Positions 1 through 12,290 of a stretch of DNA of 48,836 bases are shown one piece after another. The notes beneath the pieces are model-generated. The model was not told the origin of the DNA. It made no database searches and was given only the letters and a program-made list of their open reading frames with translations. The translations under genes and the position numbers were made by a program. This DNA comes from Deltaproteobacteria bacterium (lineage in GTDB: Bacteria > Desulfobacterota > Desulfuromonadia > Desulfuromonadales > JAAYDE01): assembly GCA_012729375.1 (NCBI GenBank), contig JAAYDE010000008.1, forward strand, positions 1 through 48,836. The letters run 5' to 3'. Position 1 is the stretch's first letter. Each line of letters begins with the position of its first letter.

Positions 1-5484
<5,484 letters not shown>

Positions 5485-5497
<13 letters not shown>

Positions 5498-5685
5498 ACA
5501 CCACAGATGGCGCTGAACTGCTCCGGATACTTGTTACGGCCGGGTGGGAGCTTCACAGGATCAAGGGCTCCCACCATGTCTATATCCATCCGGAAACCGG
5601 CGCTCATATCAGCATCCCCCATCCCAAAAAGGACCTTGGCCCCGGGCTGGTTCACAAAATTCTGAAACAGGCCGGGCTCAAATAG
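5485..5685 (+). CDS. hicA: HicA-family mRNA interferase toxin
   Basis: This 66-residue protein carries the HicA/YcfA dsRBD-like fold signature: a helix ELLRILVTAGW, then the catalytic GSHHVYIHP strand with its conserved histidine, and a C-terminal LVHKILKQAGL helix. HicA toxins cleave mRNA and are neutralised by HicB. The stop is followed eight bases later by the hicB start. The GTG at 5485 is the only in-frame conventional start before the conserved core, but it has no good ribosome-binding site and lies immediately before a TATAAT. Translation may therefore begin at a non-standard codon downstream, and the N-terminus is uncertain. Confidence 0.85.
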
Positions 5686-5693
5686 GAGGAGCC

Positions 5694-6098
5694 ATGTATT
5701 ACCCCATTGCCATCGAACCGGGAGATGAGACCCATGCCTTTGGAGTGGTCGTTCCCGACCTTCCGGGGTGCTTTTCCGGCGGCGACACGCTGGAAGAGGC
5801 GATTGAGAACGCCAAGGAGGCCGTGGCTCTCTGGATCGAGACCGCCCTGGACAACGACCGGGAGATTCCAAAGCCCTCGCCTATCGCCTCCGTGCAGGCC
5901 AACGAGGAATATACCGGCTGGGTCATGGCCCTGGTCGATGTGGACCCGGCCCTTGTCGACGACAAGGCGGAGCGGGTCAACATCACCATTCCACGCCGGA
6001 TTCTTGCCCGCATCGACCGCTACGCCGCGAGCCGCGGGGAAACCCGCTCGGGGCTTCTGGTCAGGGCCGCGCTGGAAAAAATCGCCTCCAACCTGTAA
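5694..6098 (+). CDS. hicB: HicB-family antitoxin with C-terminal ribbon-helix-helix
   Basis: This 134-residue antitoxin starts at the ATG at 5694, preceded by a strong AGGAGGA. The N-terminal half (FGVVVPDLPGCFSGGDTLEEA, then NAKEAVALWIE) is the degenerate RNase H-like HicB fold that occludes HicA. The C-terminal part (VNITIPRRILARIDRYA, then SGLLVRAALEKI) is a ribbon-helix-helix DNA-binding domain, so this is the RHH class of HicB, expected to autoregulate the operon. It is eight bases downstream of hicA in the usual toxin-first order. A longer upstream reading in the same frame overlaps hicA and is not supported. Confidence 0.92.
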   Translation: MYYPIAIEPGDETHAFGVVVPDLPGCFSGGDTLEEAIENAKEAVALWIETALDNDREIPKPSPIASVQANEEYTGWVMALVDVDPALVDDKAERVNITIPRRILARIDRYAASRGETRSGLLVRAALEKIASNL

Positions 6099-6160
6099 AA
6101 ATCGTCCTCATCCTACCACCCCCAGTATGTAGTTTCGCTTCATACCGTCCGGACATTTTT

Positions 6161-7129
6161 TCAGTCATATATTTTTGACATGGCCCTGATCTCCCGTGCG
6201 ATCTCGTCACGCAAACCCTGCGGCTCCAGCACCTCGACCTCGGCGCCGTAACGTTGGACTTCCAGTTTGATTTCGCGGAAGTCCGCCACGGGGAAGGACA
6301 GGATCAGGCCGCCGTCCGGGCGTTCTTCAACGCTCTGTTGCGGGTGCCAGTGCTGCTCCCGGATATAGGGGGCGCGGGAGGGGGCGAAGCGCAGCCGCAC
6401 CAAGGTCAGTTCCCCCCCTTGGATTACGCCGAAGCCCCCCTCCAACTGCTGCCGCCATTCCTCCCGGTCGCGGGGCGCAAACCCGGTTTTCTCGACCTTC
6501 AGCCGCGCCATGCGGGCCAGGGAGAATTTGCGCCATTCTTTTTTGTTGCGGCAGAAGGCGATCAGGTACCAGGTCCCCATGTAGTGCTGGAGGTGGTGGG
6601 GCTCAACCATGCGGCGGGTCGGTTCGTTGGGTTGTTGCGGGGAATGGTAGTCCATGCTCAGCAGATGGTTTTTGAGCAGGGCGTCGGCGGTTTTGCGGAA
6701 CACCTCGGCAGGGGCCGGGGCAAAGCCGTGCCATTGGCCGGAGAAGGCTTCGGCCAGGCGTTTTTCGCTGAGGCCGATCTGTTCGGTCTGGGCCAGAAGG
6801 TGTTTTCCGAAGCGGGCGATGGCGCGGCTGATGAAGCCGCCGGCGGCGTGGCTGAGCAGGTTGCCGGCAATCAGCAGGGCGAGAATCTCCTGCTGGTGAG
6901 GCTGAATGAAAGGAATCTGGTAGGTGGGATCGCTGTAGGTGTAGCCATGGCGAAGGGGGTCGTATTCCAGGGGGAGGTTGAAGCGCTCTCGAAACCTTTC
7001 GATGCAGCTCTGGGCGGAACGGTTGCAGATTTCGAACTTTTCGGCAAGGGTGCGGGCGTTGGGGTAACGGTTGGCCCGAATCCGGGCGTCGAACCACAGC
7101 AGTCGCTCCAGATAAAGAAATTCCGACAT
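6161..7129 (-). CDS. WYL-domain transcriptional regulator (paralogue 1)
   Basis: A 322-residue regulator with an N-terminal winged HTH (residues about 20-65), a central WYL domain whose signature W-Y-L is literally present at 187-189 (MGTWYLIAFC), and a C-terminal WCX-like segment. WYL proteins sense ligands, often nucleic acids or nucleotides, and several are regulators of CRISPR-cas and other defence loci. It lies 63 bp from convergent hicB and about 0.7 kb from cas3, but control of either is inference. The recognition-helix region reads NRSAQSCIERF, whereas the paralogue at 9574-10548 has the more usual HRTAQRDIERF, so its DNA specificity may have shifted. The ATG at 7129 follows GAGGGGGG. 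Confidence 0.88.
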   Translation of the reverse strand: MSEFLYLERLLWFDARIRANRYPNARTLAEKFEICNRSAQSCIERFRERFNLPLEYDPLRHGYTYSDPTYQIPFIQPHQQEILALLIAGNLLSHAAGGFISRAIARFGKHLLAQTEQIGLSEKRLAEAFSGQWHGFAPAPAEVFRKTADALLKNHLLSMDYHSPQQPNEPTRRMVEPHHLQHYMGTWYLIAFCRNKKEWRKFSLARMARLKVEKTGFAPRDREEWRQQLEGGFGVIQGGELTLVRLRFAPSRAPYIREQHWHPQQSVEERPDGGLILSFPVADFREIKLEVQRYGAEVEVLEPQGLRDEIAREIRAMSKIYD

Positions 7130-7586
7130 AGGCCCCCCTCGGATGAAATGTCACATCAAAAGACGCGAAAACCCCATGGAAGAAAACAAATGTTTTCATA
7201 TTAATCCGATTTATTGTTTTGTGGTCCGAATTTTTCTGAAATTGGAAAGAAGTTTTTCAGAGTGTTTTTATGGCTTTTTGGGGGTGGCAGCGAAGCGGAG
7301 ATCGCCAAGCCCCTCCTGCTGATCGTGTGTGGGCGGTGGTAACCTGCGGCGATCGAGTGACCGGCGCCCCCTCCGTCAGCTTTTGTTCAGGGGTTTTGGA
7401 GTTTTGGCGAACCATGCCGCCGGATTGTCCCCTTTTGCCCCCGGGCGGGAGCAAATAACGAATCGACCCTTGCACCAACAGTTTCTCAAGGGCGCCAGGC
7501 AATAAAGCTCTAGCGTTTTTGTGCGGCCCTGTTATATGTGTATGACATCCAAAAAAAATGAAGACCAACGGAACAGGAGCCGAAAC
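7130..7586. other. Non-coding interval between WYL regulator 1 and the relBE operon
   Basis: This 457-bp stretch has no convincing gene. The part next to the WYL gene is AT-rich and contains a palindrome (listed separately), so it probably holds that gene's promoter. The middle is GC-rich and without recognisable structure. The last 70 bases, before the antitoxin, hold TTGTGC (7519-7524) and TATGAC (7541-7546) at 16-bp spacing, a weak promoter candidate. Short open frames here have no ribosome-binding site or recognisable protein pattern. Confidence 0.5.
7182..7197. promoter_or_regulatory. Palindrome upstream of WYL regulator 1 (operator candidate)
   Basis: GAAAACA-AA-TGTTTTC is a perfect inverted repeat with 7-bp arms and a 2-bp centre. 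Its near edge is 53 bp upstream of the WYL gene start, a position suited to autoregulation. The half-site GAAAACA also occurs twice upstream of the membrane-protein gene at 8836-9363 (9468-9474 and 9491-9497). Binding by the WYL protein is inference. Confidence 0.4.
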
Positions 7587-7811
7587 ATGCTTGCCATTAG
7601 ACTGCCCGCCGAAATCGAAGCCCGCCTTGAGGCTCTGGCGCAGGCCACCGGGCGCACCAAGTCCTTTTATGTCCGCGAGGCCATCCTGTCGCACTTGGAT
7701 GACCTTGAAGACCTGTATCTTGCGGAGCAACGCCTGATCGATATTCGCGCAGGCCGCAGCCGCACCTATACGCTGGACGAAGTGGAGCGCGATCTTGGCT
7801 TGGCTGATTAA
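7587..7811 (+). CDS. RelB/CopG-like ribbon-helix-helix antitoxin
   Basis: This 74-residue protein has an N-terminal ribbon-helix-helix (AIRLPAEIEARLEALAQATG, then YVREAILSHLDDLEDL) and a C-terminal arm ending RTYTLDEVERDLGL, the part expected to wrap the toxin. It is the antitoxin of the downstream RelE. The ATG at 7587 was chosen over an in-frame ATG at 7521 because AGGAG lies seven bases upstream and because the family begins with the MLAIRLP strand. It overlaps the toxin gene by 17 bp, which implies coupled translation. Confidence 0.87.
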   Translation: MLAIRLPAEIEARLEALAQATGRTKSFYVREAILSHLDDLEDLYLAEQRLIDIRAGRSRTYTLDEVERDLGLAD

Positions 7812-8067
7812 GTTCGACGACAAAGCCAAGAAGGACTTGTCCGCACTGGACAAGGCTATGGCCAAGCGCATTACGGCTTATTTGCGCGACCGGGTATCGA
7901 CATTGGATGACCCGCGCAGCATCGGCGAAGCCCTCAAGGGCTCCAAGTTGGGAGCCTTTTGGAAATATCGAGTTGGCGACTACCGTATCATTGCCAGCAT
8001 CGAGGACGGCGCCTTATGCATCCTCGTCGTGCGCATCGGCAACCGTAGGGAGGTGTACCGAAGATGA
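7795..8067 (+). CDS. RelE/ParE-family toxin
   Basis: A 90-residue RelE-superfamily toxin. The N-terminal helix pair (IKFDDKAKKDLSALDKAMAKR) is followed by the beta-sheet core KYRVGDYRIIASIEDG and VVRIGNRREVYRR, whose arginines and final tyrosine match the RelE ribosome-dependent mRNA endonuclease layout. The start is a TTG at 7795 inside the antitoxin gene. No ATG or GTG occurs in frame before the first conserved strand (WLIKFD). Its stop overlaps the start of the next gene as ATGA, which makes a three-gene unit. Cleavage activity is inferred from the family. Confidence 0.87.
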   Translation: MAWLIKFDDKAKKDLSALDKAMAKRITAYLRDRVSTLDDPRSIGEALKGSKLGAFWKYRVGDYRIIASIEDGALCILVVRIGNRREVYRR

Positions 8068-8420
8068 ATGTTGTCCGGAAACCCTTTCCTTCTGAAAAAG
8101 CCCGGATTCAACTAAAAACATTGAAATCGGCTGTCGAAAAAACCCTCGAACGGAAAAGACGCCTTGGCCAGTACGTGGTGATCTGGAAAGACGGCAAGGC
8201 GGTCATGCTCGCCAGTTCTCTTCTGTCACTCATCCAGCCAAAAACCCAGCATTGCGCCCAGGACAACCCCGAGCAGAAACCGCTCTTCCCGTCCCCGGCC
8301 GGATCGGCTGGCGGCGGGAAAACCGTCGATCTCGGCTCTCAGATGCAAAAGGTCCACATCTTCTTGGCGGGGAGGCGGGGGGCTTTCCGGCAACTCCCAC
8401 CCTCCAACCCAGGCCAATAA
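8064..8420 (+). CDS. Small conserved-looking protein coupled to the RelE toxin
   Basis: The ATG at 8064 overlaps the relE stop as ATGA, so this gene is translationally coupled to the toxin-antitoxin pair. The first 57 or so residues look like a real small protein: a charged helix (KTLKSAVEKTLERKRRLGQ) followed by a strand YVVIWKDGKAVML. From about residue 55 the frame passes the stop of the convergent membrane-protein gene at 8226 and reads its antisense, with proline/glycine-rich, low-information sequence. I suspect the original stop lay near 8226 and was lost, leaving a runaway tail. I do not recognise a named family; a role in the TA module is suggested only by coupling. Confidence 0.6.
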   Translation: MNVVRKPFPSEKARIQLKTLKSAVEKTLERKRRLGQYVVIWKDGKAVMLASSLLSLIQPKTQHCAQDNPEQKPLFPSPAGSAGGGKTVDLGSQMQKVHIFLAGRRGAFRQLPPSNPGQ

Positions 8421-8726
8421 CGCGCTGCAAAGAGACACGACGCAACCAAGCAGGCCCAACCCAAAAACCAACGCCAACATCACGGGAATCAGCAGCAGGA
8501 AGATGAGCGTGCCCAGTACCATCCCGCCCAGAAAGGCGGTAAGAAAATCATTTTCGCGCCATTGCCAGATGACGACCGCGCCACAAACCAAGATGTGGAG
8601 AGCATTCCCCCAGGGTTCAACAGCCTCCCCGGCCCATTCCGGGACATTGGTAAGATGCCCCCCGGCGAGGTCCATAAAAGCGAGCCAGGTCGGGGCGCGA
8701 CGAGCATAATGGCAACCATTTCCCAT
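8226..8726 (-). CDS. Predicted membrane protein of unknown function (copy 1)
   Basis: A 166-residue protein starting at the ATG at 8726, with GGAG five bases upstream. Hydrophobic segments lie at about residues 41-57, 62-83 and 84-107, with a shorter one at the C-terminus (about 150-163). After the long hydrophobic block comes a GGWELP motif (108-113) and a polar, proline-rich tail. The neighbouring gene at 8836-9363 has the same layout and a matching GGWVLP motif, so the two look like diverged tandem copies. It converges with and overlaps the third gene of the relBE unit by 195 bp. No domain is recognised, and function is unknown. Confidence 0.6.
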   Translation of the reverse strand: MGNGCHYARRAPTWLAFMDLAGGHLTNVPEWAGEAVEPWGNALHILVCGAVVIWQWRENDFLTAFLGGMVLGTLIFLLLIPVMLALVFGLGLLGCVVSLCSALLAWVGGWELPESPPPPRQEDVDLLHLRAEIDGFPAASRSGRGREERFLLGVVLGAMLGFWLDE

Positions 8727-8835
8727 ATTCGCTCCACTATGACGGGTTAACCTCGGGAGTATCTTTTATCCTATCCCCATCTTTCTCTAATGAATGCATA
8801 TTTTTGATGGCTTTTTTCATTTTTCGCAAATTTTC

Positions 8836-9363
8836 TCACTCCCCCTCCCACATCTCCGCCACCTTTCCCATTAGCGCCCGCACCGGCCAATCCTCCCGAT
8901 TTTCCTTACCGTCCCCCTTTCTCCGCGCCATTTCGCCCCACGGGTGAAGACGAGAAAGGCGGCGGTAGTTCCAGGGTTTGGGGTCGGGCAAGACCCAGCC
9001 GCCGAGACGGGCGAGGCTCCGGCAGACACGGCGGATCATTAAAAAAAGAAAGGCGGCCAGGGGTATCAGCAGGGGCAGGATGAGGCAAAAGGCGAGGGAG
9101 AAGAGCGGTCCGCCGATAAGGGCGACGGCAAGGCCGGAGAGGGGATCGGTGTCAGAGGACACCCGCAGGAAAATCATTGCGGCGGCGCCAAGGATCAGGA
9201 AGAAAAGGGAGAAATGGGGCAGATCGGTGAGCCAGGCGATGAACCGGGGGAGAAGGTGGCCGATTTTGTAGAGCCGCCGCAGCCACGGGGGCGCGAGGCG
9301 GGAGCGGGGGTTTTTGCGGAATGCTGTTGAGGGTCTGGTCTGCGGATTGCGTTCCTTTTCCAT
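8836..9363 (-). CDS. Predicted membrane protein of unknown function (copy 2)
   Basis: A 175-residue protein with a basic N-terminus (about 40 residues rich in Arg/Lys), transmembrane segments at about 50-67 and 77-110, then a RRVCRSLARL basic stretch, a GGWVLP motif (121-126) and a charged C-terminus. The ATG at 9363 follows GGAGG by eight bases. The layout and the GGW-x-LP motif match the protein encoded at 8226-8726. It lies downstream of WYL regulator 2 on the same strand, separated by 210 bp that contain several palindromes. Function is unknown. Confidence 0.62.
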   Translation of the reverse strand: MEKERNPQTRPSTAFRKNPRSRLAPPWLRRLYKIGHLLPRFIAWLTDLPHFSLFFLILGAAAMIFLRVSSDTDPLSGLAVALIGGPLFSLAFCLILPLLIPLAAFLFLMIRRVCRSLARLGGWVLPDPKPWNYRRLSRLHPWGEMARRKGDGKENREDWPVRALMGKVAEMWEGE

Positions 9364-9440
9364 GGCGATGGCCTCCAGGCTTTTTATCGTTTGGCCCGCA
9401 GGCTATCACCCCCGGTACGTCATTGCGTGTCATACCTCCT

Positions 9441-9452
9441 GAAAAATTTTTC
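9441..9452. promoter_or_regulatory. Perfect 12-bp palindrome upstream of membrane-protein gene
   Basis: GAAAAATTTTTC is a perfect palindrome 78 bp upstream of the membrane-protein start at 9363. It is embedded in a wider CTGAAA...TTTCAG arrangement (9439-9460). AT-rich sequence around it suits a promoter or operator. The binding factor is unknown; the adjacent WYL protein is one candidate. Confidence 0.35.
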
Positions 9453-9495
9453 ACTTTCAGAAAAAAAGAAAACACTCTCCTCATTCGTGAGAAAA

Positions 9496-9518
9496 CAGTC
9501 ACTTGCAACCGGTGACTG
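9496..9518. promoter_or_regulatory. Inverted repeat CAGTCAC-N9-GTGACTG
   Basis: Two perfect 7-bp arms (9496-9502 and 9512-9518) are separated by nine bases. The repeat lies between the end of WYL gene 2 (9574) and the membrane-protein gene. It could be an operator or a transcript hairpin; no run of U follows in either direction that would make it a clear terminator. Confidence 0.35.
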
Positions 9519-9573
9519 ATTTTGATTTGCCGATTTTTACCGGGTACCGGTCATCGATGGCGGTTTTTCCCCG

Positions 9574-10548
9574 TCATCCCTGTCGGTAAACCTCCCTCAT
9601 CCTGTCGATCTCGGCGCTGATCTCGCGGCGCAGCTCCACCGGCTCCAGTACCTCGACCCCGGCGCCGTACTGAAGGATGTGGAGCTTTACCTCGCGGAAG
9701 TCGGCGACGGGAAAGGAGAGGATCAGGCCGCCATCGGCGACTTCCTCGAAGACCTGCCCGGCATGCCAGTGGCGTTCGCGGACCCACGGGGCGACGCAGG
9801 GCGCGAAACGGAGGCGCACGGGAATCAGCTCGCGCCCCTGGAAGATGCCGAAGCCCCCTTCCACGTGGGCGCGCCACTCTTCTTTGGGCCGCGGGGTGAA
9901 GCTGTCCTTTTCGATCCGAAGCCCGCTGACGCGGGCCAGGGCGAAGGTGCGCCAGTCCCGTCTGTCCCGGCAGAAGGCGATCAGCATCCAGCTGCCCATG
10001 TAGTGCCGCAGGTGGTGGGGTTCGACGGTGCGCCGCAGCGCTTCCCCGCCATGCTGGGGGGAACGGTAATCGAAGCTGAGCAGATGGTTCTTGAGCAAGG
10101 CGTCGGCGCAGCGGCGAAAGGTTTCGGCGGAGGCCGGGGCGAAGCCGTGCCAATAGGCGGAAAAGGCCTCCGCCAGGCGTTCCGCGCTGAGGCCGAATTC
10201 TTCGGTCCGGCTCAGCAGCCGCTTGCCGAACCTGCCGATGGCGCGGCTGATGAATCCGCCTGCGGCCTGACTGAGCAGGTTGCCGGCCACCAGCAGGGCG
10301 AGAATCTCCTGCTGATGAACCTGCTGGAAGGGAATCTGGAAGGTGGGGTCGGCATAGTAGAAGCCGCGGTGCTCGGCGTCGTATGCCAGGGGAGCAAAAT
10401 TGCGGTCGCGGAAACGTTCGATGTCCCGCTGGGCGGTGCGGTGGGAAATCTCGAAGCGTTCGGCCAGGGTGCGGGCATTGGGGAAGCGTCCGGCGCGGAC
10501 CTGGCCGTCGAACCAGAGATAGCGCTCCATGAAGATGCCTTCGGACAT
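9574..10548 (-). CDS. WYL-domain transcriptional regulator (paralogue 2)
   Basis: A 324-residue regulator that aligns end to end with the protein at 6161-7129: same HTH (RTLAERFEISHRTAQRDIE), same PTFQIPFQQVHQQEILALL linker helix, same WYL block (here MGSWMLIAFC, so the eponymous tyrosine is a methionine) and the same C-terminal DGGLILSFPVADFRE strand. The ATG at 10548 was chosen over an upstream in-frame start because it matches paralogue 1's first residues and follows AGGGG. The gene begins 25 bp after the lytic transglycosylase stop and may be cotranscribed with it. Ligand and target are unknown. Confidence 0.87.
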   Translation of the reverse strand: MSEGIFMERYLWFDGQVRAGRFPNARTLAERFEISHRTAQRDIERFRDRNFAPLAYDAEHRGFYYADPTFQIPFQQVHQQEILALLVAGNLLSQAAGGFISRAIGRFGKRLLSRTEEFGLSAERLAEAFSAYWHGFAPASAETFRRCADALLKNHLLSFDYRSPQHGGEALRRTVEPHHLRHYMGSWMLIAFCRDRRDWRTFALARVSGLRIEKDSFTPRPKEEWRAHVEGGFGIFQGRELIPVRLRFAPCVAPWVRERHWHAGQVFEEVADGGLILSFPVADFREVKLHILQYGAGVEVLEPVELRREISAEIDRMREVYRQG

Positions 10549-10573
10549 TGACGCCCCTTTCTTCGGCCGCTCC

Positions 10574-12265
10574 CTAGCCTTTTTCCTCCCCATCGAGATG
10601 GAGGGTCAGGCTCTGCCCCGCCTTGAGCAAATGGCGGTCGGAGAGATTGTTCCACTTGAGAATATCCTGAGTGGCCACATTGAAACGCCGGCTCACGGCC
10701 CAGAGGGTATCGCCGGAGCGGACCTGGTAGACGACCCTGCGTCCCTGGGCGGTTTTGCGGCTGACGGCCTTTTGCGCCCCCGGCCGCAACCCAGCGGCGG
10801 ATTTTCCGGCCGTCGGCCGCGGCGCTTTGGCAGCGGCGCCTTGGGCCACCACCAGTTTCTGGCCGGGGCGAATGAGGGCGTGGGGATCGAGTTTGTTCCA
10901 GGACTTCAAATCGGCGGCGCTGATACCAAAGGATCGGGCGATGCCGTAAACCGTATCCCCCCGGCGGACGACGTAGGCGGCGGGAAGGACCGGCGGCCTT
11001 TCCTTGGACGCGGAGCGCCGGGCCGTAGAGGCGTTCTCCGGCAGAGGCAGGATCAGGGTCGCTCCCGCTTTCAGCAGGCGGGGGTTGGAGAGCCGGTTGA
11101 GTTCCACGATCTCGGCGGTGGACAGGTCATAGCGGCGGGCGATGGCGAGCAGGGTGTCGCCCCGCCGGATCTGGTGCCTTTTAAAACGTCCCCGCTGGTC
11201 CGCCGGCAGGGCGGCGTAGCGTTTCTTGAACAAAGGGGCCGTTCCCGGCGGGACGCGAACCCGATAAACAGCCATTCCCGGCGGCGTGCACCAGCGCTTG
11301 AGTTCGGGATTGAGGGCGCGGATCTCCTCCAGGTTGGTGTTGCAGAGACGGGCGATGACCGCCAGATCGGTGGCGTCACGGACGGTGACGGTGTCGAAGG
11401 TCAGGGGATTCTGATAGGCCACGCTGTCAAAACCGTACCGCGCCGGTTCGCGGACGATCTTCAGGGAGGCCAGGAACTTGGGCACATATTCCTGAGTTTC
11501 GCAATGGAGGGAGTTCCCCTGGCTGAGGGTCCAGAAATCGCTGGCGCCGGTGGCGCGGAGCGCCTGCTGCACCCGCCCGGCGCCGGCATTGTAGGCGGCC
11601 ATGGCGAGGTGCCAGTCGCCGAACTGCCGGTAGAGATCCTTGAGATGGCAGGCGGCGGCGCGGGTCGACTTTACGGGATCGCGGCGCTCGTCCCGCCAGG
11701 CGTCGTTGTGCAGTCCGTAGATCCGGCCGGTGCTTTCGATGAACTGCCACGGGCCGGAAGCCTGCGCCCAACTGAGGGCATGTTCCTCGAATCCCGATTC
11801 GACCATGGCCAGGTAAACCAGGTCCTCGGGAAGCCCTTCCGCGGCGAAGATTTTCCGCATCAGCGGCACAAAGCGGCCGGAGCGTTCCAGGCGCCGATGA
11901 AAGGACACCGAGCCGGAAGCGGTGAAACGGCGCACGAACGCGTCGACCCTTTCATGGTCGTGGAGAGGCAGCTCGAAGTTTACCCGCGGCCGGCCGTCGC
12001 CGGGGAACTCCTGTCCCATTACGGCGTCCATCCTTTCCTGCGGACGGGGAAGATCAATCAGATGCGGGGAAGTGAGCAACTGCTCCTCGGTGGGAACGGC
12101 GTCGGCGCGTTCCTCCCGGTTGTCGGCCGGCTCCGGCTGGAGAGAATCGTCGGCGGTGACGCTTTTATCTTTCTGGGGCTGGAAAATCCGCCAGGCGGAA
12201 GGCGGCCCGGAGGCACAGCCGGTCAACAGCAGGGCGAGCAGGCAGGTCAAGGCAATTTTCATCAT
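10574..12265 (-). CDS. mltD: Membrane-bound lytic murein transglycosylase D-like lipoprotein with three LysM domains
   Basis: This 563-residue protein cleaves peptidoglycan glycan strands to 1,6-anhydro products. It opens with a lipoprotein signal (hydrophobic LTCLLALLLTGC, lipobox LLTGC with the acylated cysteine near residue 17). The transglycosylase domain follows, with the catalytic glutamate in MVESGFEEHALSWAQASGPW and the GLHNDAW and AYNAGAGRV motifs. Three LysM peptidoglycan-binding repeats lie in the C-terminal half, each with a RRGDT or RSGDT core. The ATG at 12265 has GGAG eight bases upstream; a GTG at 12271 is too close to that site. It sits 25 bp after hflX in the same direction. 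Confidence 0.92.
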   Translation of the reverse strand: MMKIALTCLLALLLTGCASGPPSAWRIFQPQKDKSVTADDSLQPEPADNREERADAVPTEEQLLTSPHLIDLPRPQERMDAVMGQEFPGDGRPRVNFELPLHDHERVDAFVRRFTASGSVSFHRRLERSGRFVPLMRKIFAAEGLPEDLVYLAMVESGFEEHALSWAQASGPWQFIESTGRIYGLHNDAWRDERRDPVKSTRAAACHLKDLYRQFGDWHLAMAAYNAGAGRVQQALRATGASDFWTLSQGNSLHCETQEYVPKFLASLKIVREPARYGFDSVAYQNPLTFDTVTVRDATDLAVIARLCNTNLEEIRALNPELKRWCTPPGMAVYRVRVPPGTAPLFKKRYAALPADQRGRFKRHQIRRGDTLLAIARRYDLSTAEIVELNRLSNPRLLKAGATLILPLPENASTARRSASKERPPVLPAAYVVRRGDTVYGIARSFGISAADLKSWNKLDPHALIRPGQKLVVAQGAAAKAPRPTAGKSAAGLRPGAQKAVSRKTAQGRRVVYQVRSGDTLWAVSRRFNVATQDILKWNNLSDRHLLKAGQSLTLHLDGEEKG

Positions 12266-12290
12266 GGCCACAGCTCCGGTTGCTATATTG

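Noticed and set aside
7130..7586. Remnant of a CRISPR array or attachment site near the cas operon
   Set aside because: No direct repeats of 20-40 bp with regular spacing and no tRNA-like end were found in this gap or elsewhere in the first 10 kb.
8489..8737. 82-codon minus-strand frame starting at 8737
   Set aside because: It overlaps the membrane-protein gene in another frame and loses its hydrophobic pattern; the frame starting at 8726 has the better ribosome-binding site and coherent membrane helices.
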